Part shown: piece by piece, positions 1 to 8,366 of the stretch
Position numbering within the stretch: position 1 is the first letter of the stretch
Layout of the letters: every line of letters starts with the position of its first letter
Source of the DNA: Ignavibacteriales bacterium
Lineage (GTDB): Bacteria; Bacteroidota; Ignavibacteria; Tepidaquicellales; Tepidaquicellaceae
Reading direction: 5' to 3'
NCBI GenBank assembly: GCA_020635255.1
Contig: JACKAC010000002.1
Location: 930,001-994,000 of the forward strand
Length of the DNA stretch: 64,000 nt
Position numbers and translations under genes: made by a program
Notes under the pieces: model-generated
Told to the model about the DNA's origin: nothing
The model's input: only the letters and a program-made list of their open reading frames with translations
Database searches by the model: none

Positions 1-531
1 GGAAATATCGGGGCTTCATATGAGTTAGAGGTCCTGGTGGAAGCCGCGCGTTCAATAACCGATTCCGATGTTCTGTTCCTATTCATTGGGGACGGTGTGA
101 AAAAGAAAAAGTTGTCTGCTATGGCGGAAAATTATTCCTTAAAGAACGTCATGTTCCTGCCATACCAGAAAAGAACAATGCTTCCTCATTCTCTCACTGC
201 CGCCTCTATTTCTATTATTACTTATGAAAAGGAAATGGAAGGTCTGCTTATGCCGAGCAAACTATATACCACTCTCGCGTCCGGAAAGCCGGTCATATCA
301 TTTTGCACGGAGGATTCTGAGGTGGGAAAGATTATTTGTCATGCCTCATGCGGATTTTCTATCAACCCTGATAACGTAAAGGAATTATTGGAAAAGATAT
401 CTTTTTTCAGAAATAACCCTGAGGAAAGGGATAGAATGGGCAAGAATGCCCGTAAGTACTTTGAAGAAAATTTTACATTAGAACATTCTCTCGAAAAATA
501 TATTAATGTCATTAAAAAATTGAATAGATAA
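1..531 (+). CDS. Glycosyltransferase family 4, C-terminal part (cut by window start)
   Basis: The reading frame is open from base 1 and ends at TAA 529-531; the visible protein begins GNIGASYELEVLVEAA, so the true start lies upstream. It matches the C-terminal GT-B nucleotide-sugar domain of GT4 enzymes: a GNIG strand-loop, FLFIGDG, then a stretch with EGLLMPSKLYTTLASGKPVI, in which the E and the SK/GKPV region are the usual donor-binding segment, and a C-terminal helix with ERDRMGKNARKYFEENF. Enzymes of this type (WbuB/WcaI-like) add a sugar to a lipid-linked glycan on the inner face of the membrane. The next gene overlaps by one base, and a polysaccharide cluster follows. The sugar specificity cannot be read from the sequence. 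Confidence 0.85.
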   Translation, partial: GNIGASYELEVLVEAARSITDSDVLFLFIGDGVKKKKLSAMAENYSLKNVMFLPYQKRTMLPHSLTAASISIITYEKEMEGLLMPSKLYTTLASGKPVISFCTEDSEVGKIICHASCGFSINPDNVKELLEKISFFRNNPEERDRMGKNARKYFEENFTLEHSLEKYINVIKKLNR

Positions 532-1274
532 TGCTTTCCAAACTTGAGAAAATATTAACCGGGTTAAAGATCTTTTCAAAAGACAGAAGATTTTTGCGAA
601 ATATGACCAAAGGCGGCAGATCTCTTGCTTCCTATCAGCTCAATATCTCGGTTAAGAATTATTGCGGTAAGTTCGGTACAATAATAGATGTCGGAGCTAA
701 TAAAGGACAGTTCGCCTTTGCCGCTTCCGAAATATTTCCCGATGCCAATATAATCTCTTTTGAACCGGTGCCCGAAGTGTTTCAAGAGCTGAAGAAGAAT
801 GTATCCGGGATCAAAAATATACAGCTTTTTAATAAAGCTCTTGGGTCCGAGGTCGGCAAGATAAAATTTTATAAGAATAAATATTCTCATGCCAGCTCTG
901 CTCTCCCTATACATAAAAACCAGACCGAACTTATGCCTGGCACGTCTCAAGTCGAAGCGATAGAAGTGGACGTCGAAAAGTTGGAAGATTATCTACGTCA
1001 GGATAAACTTGCCGGTCCGGTTTTACTCAAACTAGATGTGCAGGGTTTTGAAAAGGAAGTCCTAGTTGGTGGAGGGAGTGAATTATCTAAGATAGATTAT
1101 TTGTTGTTCGAAACTTCTTTTATAGAGATGTACGAAGGCGAACCCTTGTTTGATGAGATGCACGAGTTTGTTAAAAGCAAAGGATTTACACTGCTTGCTC
1201 CAGTGGGTTTTCTACAGGCGTCTAACTTCCAGATACCGCAAATGGATCTTCTTTACAAAAGGACGCATAATTAA
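531..1274 (+). CDS. FkbM-family SAM-dependent methyltransferase
   Basis: A 247-residue protein with the class I methyltransferase SAM-binding motif IIDVGANKGQFAF (about residues 51-63), an acidic strand end IISFEPVPE and the FkbM hallmark LLKLDVQGFEKEVLVGG further on. FkbM proteins O-methylate small molecules or sugars. In a polysaccharide locus the natural substrate is a glycan residue or lipid-linked sugar, but that is inference. The ATG at 531 overlaps the stop of the upstream glycosyltransferase (taATG), which implies translational coupling. The C-terminal segment LLFETSFIEMYEGEPLFDEM is typical of the family. The protein has full length, with no sign of damage. Confidence 0.88.
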   Translation: MLSKLEKILTGLKIFSKDRRFLRNMTKGGRSLASYQLNISVKNYCGKFGTIIDVGANKGQFAFAASEIFPDANIISFEPVPEVFQELKKNVSGIKNIQLFNKALGSEVGKIKFYKNKYSHASSALPIHKNQTELMPGTSQVEAIEVDVEKLEDYLRQDKLAGPVLLKLDVQGFEKEVLVGGGSELSKIDYLLFETSFIEMYEGEPLFDEMHEFVKSKGFTLLAPVGFLQASNFQIPQMDLLYKRTHN

Positions 1275-1282
1275 ATTTTTAA

Positions 1283-3265
1283 ATGAAGGTTAGTATCCTA
1301 ATAATATTTTTTTCTTTGATGTCTCTTTTCTTTGGTGATTCAGGAGGCAGGAAAGCCGAAGCTAAACTTAATAAGAGGTTCTTTGGGTTTCATTTCGATT
1401 TTCATGCGACTACAGATGATAGGAATATAGGGAAGAACTTTGACAGTTCGGCTGTCGATCTGATGCTGTCACTTATAAAACCCGATTTTGTTCAGGTCGA
1501 TACCAAAGGAGTGTATGGTATTTCAAGCTATCCCACGGATGTGGGCTTTGTCGCCGCGCCATATAGTGAAGATATTTTAGGTGAATGGAGAAAACTTACC
1601 CTGAATCATGATGTCGATCTTTATTCTCACTATTGTACAATCATGGATGAGGAAGCTGTAAAGAAATTCCCCGGTTGGGCGCGTATAAAAAGCGACGGGA
1701 GCATTGATCCGCAAAGAGTTTCGGTCTTTAGCAATTATGCCGATAGCTTGTTCATCCCTCAGGTAAAGGAACTGATAGCTAAATACAAAATCGATGGGAT
1801 ATGGATAGATGCGGATGGCTGGTCGTTTGAGCCGGAGTATGGTACTAAGGTCACTGCCGAATTACAAAAGAAAACCGGTTTGAAAAAGATTCCGGGAAAT
1901 GATGACCCTGATTATAAAAAATATATTGAATTTTTACGGGAAGCATATAGAGAGTATGCCCGGCACTATGTAAATGCGATTCACAGCTACGACCCGGACC
2001 TTATGATCGGGATCAATTGGGCTTATTCGGAAAAGATGCCCGAAAAGGTCGACATTAATGTCGATTATTTATCGGCTGATATGTCGGGAACGAACTGGGT
2101 TTATGATGCTGCATATGACGCAAGAGTTTTCGCGTCTTACAATATGCCGTGGGATCTCATGTCGTGGAGCTTTACAAAAAACGGTATAAAGCCGGAGAAA
2201 TTACTTAAGCTTGAAGCAGCTGAAGTGATTGCCATGGGAGGCGGCTATCAAAGCTACTGGTTCCAGAAAAGAAGCGGTGACATCGGAAAAGAGAATCTTT
2301 CGTTGATGAAGAACCTTTCCGACTTTTGCAGGGAACGGGAGCCGTACTGCTTTGAGAATAAGATAATCCCGCAAGCAGGTATTTTCTTTTCCAGGGATAC
2401 ATGGGCGGAACACACTAAGTCAATTTACAATGGTGGTGGTAATGAAGAGATACAGGGTATAAATTCATTGATGCTCGATGCCGGACTCTCATGCAGTTTT
2501 ATCATGGATCACCGGATAGATGAGCTCAACTCCTACCCGTTTGTAATATTACCGGAAGCCGACGTGATAAGTCCTGAGTATAAACAAAAATTTATGAATT
2601 ATGTATATAACGGTGGTACTCTTCTTGTGATTGGAAAGGAGGCAGTTAATACATTCAAAAATGATCTGGGAGTCTCATTCGATGAACCGTATGTTTACCA
2701 TGAATATGTTTTAAAAGATCGAAACCAGGCTGAACAGTTCGATCTGCCGTACCAGCAGGTAAGAGTATTGAGCGGAACAGAAACCATTGCTAACGCTTTC
2801 ACCGACAATAACAACAATAAAGTTTTCTCTCCGTTCATCACAATGAAGAAATTCGGCAAAGGAAACATCACGGCTTTGTATTCGGACGTTGGAAGATTTT
2901 ATAATAAAAAAGGTTCTGAAGTTTTAAGAAATATTTTGCGTGATGCTATGGATAAGTTTTTTCCTTCGCGCATGGTGATCCCGGATACGGATTCAAAAGT
3001 ACACCTGGTAGCATCCGAAAAAAATGAAAACGTTTTTATACAGGTGGTAAATATGGATGGTTTGGAATCTAACCGGACAGTCGATGAATATGGAAATATT
3101 AGACCAATTCGTGATGTGGAATTGCGCATTAGATCGACGGCATGCCCTTCAAAAGTATTGTTACAACCGGGTAATACCGAACTGCCGTTTGAGTATAATG
3201 GTGGGTATATAAATTTAAGTGTACCAAATATAGAGATTTACTCTATTTTACAATTAGTTAATTAA
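1283..3265 (+). CDS. Secreted glycoside-hydrolase-like protein (TIM barrel plus beta-galactosidase-like middle domain)
   Basis: A 660-residue protein with an N-terminal signal peptide (hydrophobic residues 2-18). Residues about 30-340 look like a hypothetical alpha-fucosidase/amylase-type TIM barrel: the segment IDGIWIDADGW (170-180) is a barrel strand carrying acidic residues in the position of a catalytic nucleophile, and there is a later MIGINWAY. Residues about 360-470 resemble the flavodoxin-like trimerisation domain of GH42-type beta-galactosidases (PQAGIFFSRDTW, YPFVILPEADVISPEY, GGTLLVIG). The C-terminal part is beta-rich. It sits between polysaccharide-building enzymes, so a role in trimming or releasing a surface glycan is plausible. 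Substrate and activity are not determinable, and the family assignment is tentative. Confidence 0.65.
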   Translation: MKVSILIIFFSLMSLFFGDSGGRKAEAKLNKRFFGFHFDFHATTDDRNIGKNFDSSAVDLMLSLIKPDFVQVDTKGVYGISSYPTDVGFVAAPYSEDILGEWRKLTLNHDVDLYSHYCTIMDEEAVKKFPGWARIKSDGSIDPQRVSVFSNYADSLFIPQVKELIAKYKIDGIWIDADGWSFEPEYGTKVTAELQKKTGLKKIPGNDDPDYKKYIEFLREAYREYARHYVNAIHSYDPDLMIGINWAYSEKMPEKVDINVDYLSADMSGTNWVYDAAYDARVFASYNMPWDLMSWSFTKNGIKPEKLLKLEAAEVIAMGGGYQSYWFQKRSGDIGKENLSLMKNLSDFCREREPYCFENKIIPQAGIFFSRDTWAEHTKSIYNGGGNEEIQGINSLMLDAGLSCSFIMDHRIDELNSYPFVILPEADVISPEYKQKFMNYVYNGGTLLVIGKEAVNTFKNDLGVSFDEPYVYHEYVLKDRNQAEQFDLPYQQVRVLSGTETIANAFTDNNNNKVFSPFITMKKFGKGNITALYSDVGRFYNKKGSEVLRNILRDAMDKFFPSRMVIPDTDSKVHLVASEKNENVFIQVVNMDGLESNRTVDEYGNIRPIRDVELRIRSTACPSKVLLQPGNTELPFEYNGGYINLSVPNIEIYSILQLVN

Positions 3266-3293
3266 ATAAATTTCATTTTTTTTTAGAGGACGA

Positions 3294-3386
3294 ATGCCTA
3301 ATTTAACCGATAAATTTTATGTATTTGAGCTTTGTCAAAAAGAACCGAAAAACTATTTCTTGTATTTTCAGATATTATTTTTATAA
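3294..3386 (+). other. Possible 30-codon leader ORF overlapping the WcaJ-type start
   Basis: An ATG at 3294 with AGAGGA just upstream (3285-3290) opens a 30-codon frame, MPNLTDKFYVFELCQ..., ending TAA 3384-3386. It overlaps, in another frame, the first 18 codons of the following phosphoglycosyltransferase, whose own start is a TTG at 3332 with no clear ribosome-binding site. It could be a translated leader that delivers ribosomes to the TTG, or the mark of a one-base indel fusing the two frames. It could also be chance. See findings. Confidence 0.25.
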
Positions 3387-4711
3387 ATCTGGCATGGATC
3401 GTTTATTTTTTTATTAGAGTCGAGTCCGGATGGATCAGCTATGCTAATCCGCCGGCTTTCTGGGCTCCGATGCTTGTAGTGTTCTTTTATTGGGTTATAG
3501 TTTTTTCGTTTGCGGGACTTTATCAGCATTGGTTTGTTAGATCCAGGTTCGATGAGTTCGCTTCGGTTTTCAAAGCCGTTTCGGCAGGAAGTATATTATT
3601 GTTCTTTGCAATTTTTATCGATGACATGATGCGGGATGCTCCGATCATTTCACGGTTCATCATTTTGTTGTACTGGATATTAATGGTGCTGTGCGTTGGG
3701 TTTGGGCGCGTAATTATTCGCGGTGTACAGAGGAGCTTGCTCGAGAAAGGCATCGGGTTAAGAAATTCATTCATAATCGGTAACGGCGAAAAAGGGAACG
3801 AGCTTCTTGGCTTCATTAATAGATTCCCTCAGCTCGGTTATAAGTTTGCCGGGTTCATTAAGCCCAATGGAGAAACTTCCGGGGGTGAAGCGCTTGGAAA
3901 GATTGAGGACCTTCCTTCGTTGATAAAAGGTTTTGGTATCTCGGAGATCCTGATTGCGCTTGAGCCGGATGAAAAAAGCAAAGTGCTCGATGTGATTAAA
4001 TATTGTTCCGGTACGGAGGTGAATCTGAAAATAATGCCTGATACCTATGAGATAGTGAGCGGGCTTGCCAAGACTAACCAGATCTATGGCGTGCCGTTGA
4101 TCGAGGTAATGCCTGAGATCATGACACCCGCTGCTAATCTGACGAAGAGGATCATCGATATTTTTCTCTCTGTTATGATTATTCTGTTGACGCTTCCGCT
4201 GATCATTATTTCGATAGTATTAATTAAGCTTACTTCGAAAGGTCCGATATTTTATTCGCAGGAGAGGGTAGGAAAAAATGGTAAGCACTTTACGATATAT
4301 AAGTTCCGTACCATGATCGAAAATGCAGAGGAGTACGGTCCGGAGTGGTCAGGTCCTGATGACCCGCGCATTACAAAGTTTGGGAAGTTCATGAGAAAAA
4401 CGCACATAGACGAGATTCCTCAACTGTTTAATGTGCTTAAAAACGAAATGAGTATCGTTGGTCCAAGACCGGAAAGACCTTACTTTGTCGAGGAGCTAAA
4501 AAGCCAGATACCGTATTATTATAAGAGGTTGTCTATTAAGCCCGGCATTACGGGATGGGCGCAGATAAAATATAAATACGATTCGTCTTTAGACGACGTA
4601 AAAAGTAAATTGCAGTTTGATTTTTATTATATAGAAAATATGAGTCTTACACTGGATTTTAAAATTATTTTAAACACGATCGTTGTTGTTATACTTTTCA
4701 AAGGCAGGTAA
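3332..4711 (+). CDS. Polyprenyl glycosylphosphotransferase (WcaJ-type sugar-1-phosphate transferase)
   Basis: A 459-residue inner-membrane protein that transfers a sugar-1-phosphate from a nucleotide sugar to undecaprenyl phosphate, the first committed step of surface polysaccharide assembly. About four N-terminal membrane helices (residues 10-130) are followed by a Rossmann-like domain (145-240), a re-entrant hydrophobic helix (270-300) and the conserved catalytic domain with KFRTM, the Asp-Glu dyad in HIDEIPQLFNVLK (D360, E361) and MSIVGPRPERP. The TTG at 3332 is the first possible start after an in-frame TGA at 3326; no AUG is available until far inside. The next gene starts four bases after the stop, so they are co-transcribed. 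Confidence 0.9.
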   Translation: MSKRTEKLFLVFSDIIFINLAWIVYFFIRVESGWISYANPPAFWAPMLVVFFYWVIVFSFAGLYQHWFVRSRFDEFASVFKAVSAGSILLFFAIFIDDMMRDAPIISRFIILLYWILMVLCVGFGRVIIRGVQRSLLEKGIGLRNSFIIGNGEKGNELLGFINRFPQLGYKFAGFIKPNGETSGGEALGKIEDLPSLIKGFGISEILIALEPDEKSKVLDVIKYCSGTEVNLKIMPDTYEIVSGLAKTNQIYGVPLIEVMPEIMTPAANLTKRIIDIFLSVMIILLTLPLIIISIVLIKLTSKGPIFYSQERVGKNGKHFTIYKFRTMIENAEEYGPEWSGPDDPRITKFGKFMRKTHIDEIPQLFNVLKNEMSIVGPRPERPYFVEELKSQIPYYYKRLSIKPGITGWAQIKYKYDSSLDDVKSKLQFDFYYIENMSLTLDFKIILNTIVVVILFKGR

Positions 4712-4714
4712 AAA

Positions 4715-5437
4715 TTGAGAAGAGTACTTGTTATAATTCCGACATATAATGAATCCGAAAACATCACGCGGATAATTCCCGAGGTGCTGAAACATACCAA
4801 CGAGAATAATGAGTTCAACGTTCTGGTTGTCGATGATAATTCACCTGACGGGACCGCCCGCATTGTTAAGGAAATGAATAACAAGAATGTTTTTGTTATC
4901 GAGCGCGAAGGTAAAATGGGACTGGGGACGGCATACGTTAGAGGTTTTAAATACGCCATCGAAAATAAATTCGACCTTGTCTTCGAAATGGATGCAGACT
5001 TTTCACACGACCCGAAATATCTTCCCGAATTTCTCGAAAAAATAGACGAAGGTTACGACATGGTCGTGGGTTCACGCTATATAAACGGTGTATCGGTTCT
5101 TAACTGGCCAATGGGCAGACTCGTGCTGAGCTATTTTGCTAACATGTACACCAGGCTCGTAACTGGTTTAAAAGTCAGGGACACCACCGCCGGGTTTGCT
5201 TGTTACAAAGTTGCTTCTTTGGCGCAGATAGATCTGGACAGGGTCAGGTCCAACGGCTATTCTTTCCAGATAGAGATGAAGTTTAAGATGTATAAAAAAG
5301 GATTTAAGATAGTTGAGATCCCGATCCTGTTTATTGATAGGCGTGCGGGTGAATCAAAAATGTCTAAGAAGGTTGTGTATGAAGCGTATTTTATGGTTTG
5401 GAAACTTAAACTTAAATCCATTTTTGGAAGGCTCTAA
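4715..5437 (+). CDS. Dolichyl/polyprenyl-phosphate mannosyltransferase-like GT2 (Dpm1 type)
   Basis: A 240-residue GT-A enzyme without the C-terminal membrane anchors of the larger GtrB class. It opens with VLVIIPTYNESENI, has VVDDNSPDGTARIV (the UDP/GDP-binding DD), MGLGTAYVRGFKYA and EMDADFSHDPKYLP (the metal-binding DxD), and later TAGFACYKVASL. The family loads a single sugar (often mannose) onto polyprenyl phosphate for use by periplasmic GT-C transferases. The start is a TTG directly after the preceding stop. Such a lipid-sugar donor would suit the GT-C-like protein at 27995, but that pairing is inference. Confidence 0.87.
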   Translation: MRRVLVIIPTYNESENITRIIPEVLKHTNENNEFNVLVVDDNSPDGTARIVKEMNNKNVFVIEREGKMGLGTAYVRGFKYAIENKFDLVFEMDADFSHDPKYLPEFLEKIDEGYDMVVGSRYINGVSVLNWPMGRLVLSYFANMYTRLVTGLKVRDTTAGFACYKVASLAQIDLDRVRSNGYSFQIEMKFKMYKKGFKIVEIPILFIDRRAGESKMSKKVVYEAYFMVWKLKLKSIFGRL

Positions 5438-5464
5438 AATTATTCCCGAACATTTATTGAAAAA

Positions 5465-7399
5465 ATGACAGATGTTTCGATCGTAATAGTTAATTATAAT
5501 GTTAAAGACCTTGTAGATAATTGTATCTCCTCCATATACAAAGCCAATACCGAAAACCACTCTCTCGAAGTTTTTCTTGTCGATAATAATTCAATAGACG
5601 GAAGCGCGCAATTCATACGTGAAAAATATTCCGGTGTAGAGGTTATAGAAAATGAAGAGAACGTTGGGTTTTCTAAGGCGAACAACGTAGCCCTGCGAAA
5701 AGCATCAGGCAAATACATTCTAATACTCAATCCCGATACTATTCTGGAAGAGGGTACTTATTCCCGTATGATAAGGTTTTGCGAAGAGAATCCCGATGCC
5801 GGTGCAGTAACTTCCAAGCTGATTCTTGCGAACGGTCAGCTTGATTCTGCCTGCAAACGAAGTTTTCCGACGCCATCGGTTGCAATCCCGCGTATGCTGG
5901 GACTCTCAAAGCTTTTTCCCAACAGCAGACTTTTCGGACGCTACAATCTTACTTATCTGGATGAAAATAAAACACATGTCGTGGACGCGATATGCGGAGC
6001 ATTTATGTTTATCCCGAAAACTGCTCTTGGTAAAGCGGGTCTGTTCGATGAAGATTATTTTATGTATGGCGAAGATCTCGACCTTTGTTTCAGGATAACT
6101 AAATCCGGATATAGGATATATTACTATCCTGATGTTACAACTATTCACCTCAAAGGATCAAGTACGCAAAAGACGAACATTTCCTATGTGAATAATTTTT
6201 ACGGAGCGATGGATATTTTTGTAAGGAAGAATTTCACGGGTGTTCCGAAACTTCTTTCATGGATAATTAGACTTGGTATATTCTTTCGCTCATTTGTTTC
6301 ATACGTCAAGCGGACATTAAAGAATATTCTCTATCCTCTGACGGATTTGGTTTTCTTATTTATCAGCCTTGTGCTTTCTGTTAGAATAAGATTCGATATT
6401 TTTCCCAACGAAGACTACCTGTTTATCATTTCGGTTTACATACTGGTATGGTTGACCCTCTTAATGTTATTCGGAAACTATTCGAGAAAGAGGCTTTCAC
6501 TTCTTAAGACTTTTAATGCAGTCCTCACCGGATTCTTTGTCAATTCCTCCATTACATACTTCTTCAACGAGTACGCGTTTTCCAGAGGTGTAATTTTAAT
6601 ATCGACTGTTATTTCCATTATCATGCTTATTGGATGGAGATCGGTCGTGTTGATGTACAATTTTTTCAAATCCAAAAACATTCTCCTCAATAAAGTTAAT
6701 CTTCTTGTTGTCGGCAATAGAGAACTAACTCAGGACACAGAAGAAAAGCTTGTTGCAAAGTATAACGTAATTTATTTCAATGATATTTCCGAAAAAAGGA
6801 CTGTAGCCGATCTGAGAGAAGCCATAATCATTAATAATATTCACGAAGTTGTATTTTCGGAAGACACATTCTCGAACCAGGAAATATTGAATACCATCAG
6901 TTCATTCAAGGATAGAAATATACAGTTCAAGATAGTTCCATCAGGAAAAGAGTTGATTTTGTCCAAGTTAACCTCGAATATAGATGATATTTCGCTAATT
7001 GAGATTGAATATAATATTAATAATAAATTAAATATATTTTTAAAGAGAGTTTTTGACATTGTCCTTTCGTTTATAATGCTTTTCACCGTTTACCCTTTCA
7101 TCTTCGTTTATTCGAATATTTTTAAAGGTAAGCTCGGACGGCATATCTCGAAGCTTAAAGATCTGCCGAAAGTATTTATTGGTAAGATGAGTTTTGTAGG
7201 TATCCCGGAATGGTTTAAGATCGACGGTAAGGAATACCTCGGAAAAAGGGGATTGACCGGTCTTATACAGATAAACTTTTACGACGGTATGTCGGATGAC
7301 GAAATGGCAAATTATAATGTGTTTTATGCAAAAAATCAGAGTCTCATGCTCGATGTAGAGATACTACTTAAAACATTCTTTTCATTCTTAAAAAAATAA
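5465..7399 (+). CDS. GT2 rhamnosyltransferase-like domain fused to a degenerate phosphoglycosyltransferase
   Basis: A 644-residue protein. Residues 1-260 are a WbbL-type GT2 domain: VSIVIVNYN, FLVDNNSIDGS, ILNPDTILE (89-91 is the DxD equivalent), GAFMFIPKTAL and DEDYFMYGEDLDLCFR, the usual acceptor-site acidic cluster. Residues about 285-400 contain four to five membrane helices, 405-500 a Rossmann-like linker domain, and 520-644 resemble the catalytic domain of WcaJ-type sugar-1-phosphate transferases (compare the gene at 3332). In that last domain the catalytic Asp-Glu is replaced by Lys565-Asp566 (KDLPKVF instead of DEIPQLF), the RTM and GPRPE motifs are lost, and the block is shortened. 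The GT2 half looks active; the C-terminal half looks catalytically dead and may serve as a membrane or partner-binding module. Confidence 0.85.
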   Translation: MTDVSIVIVNYNVKDLVDNCISSIYKANTENHSLEVFLVDNNSIDGSAQFIREKYSGVEVIENEENVGFSKANNVALRKASGKYILILNPDTILEEGTYSRMIRFCEENPDAGAVTSKLILANGQLDSACKRSFPTPSVAIPRMLGLSKLFPNSRLFGRYNLTYLDENKTHVVDAICGAFMFIPKTALGKAGLFDEDYFMYGEDLDLCFRITKSGYRIYYYPDVTTIHLKGSSTQKTNISYVNNFYGAMDIFVRKNFTGVPKLLSWIIRLGIFFRSFVSYVKRTLKNILYPLTDLVFLFISLVLSVRIRFDIFPNEDYLFIISVYILVWLTLLMLFGNYSRKRLSLLKTFNAVLTGFFVNSSITYFFNEYAFSRGVILISTVISIIMLIGWRSVVLMYNFFKSKNILLNKVNLLVVGNRELTQDTEEKLVAKYNVIYFNDISEKRTVADLREAIIINNIHEVVFSEDTFSNQEILNTISSFKDRNIQFKIVPSGKELILSKLTSNIDDISLIEIEYNINNKLNIFLKRVFDIVLSFIMLFTVYPFIFVYSNIFKGKLGRHISKLKDLPKVFIGKMSFVGIPEWFKIDGKEYLGKRGLTGLIQINFYDGMSDDEMANYNVFYAKNQSLMLDVEILLKTFFSFLKK

Positions 7400-7406
7400 C
7401 GATACT

Positions 7407-8357
7407 ATGGCAAACAATAATTTGGACTTCGAAAAGCCTATCATAGAGCTTGAAGAAAAAATATCCGACATGCGAAAGGTGTCCGACCGGCTGGACATCT
7501 CTAATGAAATAAACGAGCTGGAAAGAAAAGTAAAAGAGCTTCGCAAAAATGTTTTCGATAACCTTACGCCGTGGCAGATAGTACAGCTTGCCCGGCATCC
7601 GGAACGTCCTTATACTCTCGATTATATTTATTTGATGACGGAAAATTTTGTCGAACTTCACGGTGACAGGTATTACGGTGATGACAACTCTCTTGTCGGG
7701 GGATTTGCAAGTATCGGCGATCATTCGGTAATGATAATGGGACAGCAAAAGGGAAGGGATACCAAATCCAACATCTTTAGAAATTTCGGCATGTCCAATC
7801 CGGAAGGTTATAGAAAAGCACTGAGGCTGATGAAGCTCGCTGAAAAATTTGACAAGCCCGTAATAACATTGATAGATACCCCCGGCGCTTACCCCGGGAT
7901 CGAAGCGGAAGAGCGCGGTCAGGCTGAAGCCATCGCAAAGAATCTTCTCGAAATGTCGCGTCTCAAGGTTCCTATCATTGCGGTTATAATCGGTGAGGGA
8001 GCATCGGGCGGAGCGCTGGGTATTGCAGTTGGTGACAGAATATTGATGCTTCAATATTGCTGGTACTCGGTTATCTCGCCGGAGTCTTGTTCATCGATCC
8101 TCTGGAGAAGTTGGGATTTTAAAGAACAGGCGGCAGAAGCGCTTAAACTTACCGCGGGCGACCTTATCAAAAACGGAGTAATAGATAGGATAATTACCGA
8201 ACCGGAAGGCGGGGCGCACAGGGATCATGAAAAGGCGGCGCAGATATTAAAAGATGTTCTGATAGAAGAACTTAATGAAGTTGGTAAGATCAAAAAAGAT
8301 AAATTGCTCGACAACCGTATAAAAAAATACGGCAGTATGGGATTTTATAAAGACTAA
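7407..8357 (+). CDS. accA: Acetyl-CoA carboxylase carboxyltransferase subunit alpha
   Basis: A 316-residue cytoplasmic enzyme subunit of the usual AccA length. It has the N-terminal helical region (FEKPIIELEEKISDMRK), then the crotonase-fold core with PVITLIDTPGAYPGIEAEERGQ and IIGEGASGGALGIAVGD, whose glycine-rich loops form the oxyanion hole, and the conserved YSVISPESCSSILWR. With AccD it transfers the carboxyl group from carboxybiotin to acetyl-CoA to make malonyl-CoA for fatty acids. No accD, accB or accC lies nearby. It begins eight bases after the glycosyltransferase fusion and is followed after nine bases by murA, so the envelope genes appear to be transcribed together. Confidence 0.97.
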   Translation: MANNNLDFEKPIIELEEKISDMRKVSDRLDISNEINELERKVKELRKNVFDNLTPWQIVQLARHPERPYTLDYIYLMTENFVELHGDRYYGDDNSLVGGFASIGDHSVMIMGQQKGRDTKSNIFRNFGMSNPEGYRKALRLMKLAEKFDKPVITLIDTPGAYPGIEAEERGQAEAIAKNLLEMSRLKVPIIAVIIGEGASGGALGIAVGDRILMLQYCWYSVISPESCSSILWRSWDFKEQAAEALKLTAGDLIKNGVIDRIITEPEGGAHRDHEKAAQILKDVLIEELNEVGKIKKDKLLDNRIKKYGSMGFYKD

Positions 8358-8366
8358 GGAGAATAA

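Noticed and set aside
7368..8054. 228-codon minus-strand ORF opposite accA
   Set aside because: It is fully covered by the conserved AccA reading frame; its translation has no domain-like pattern.
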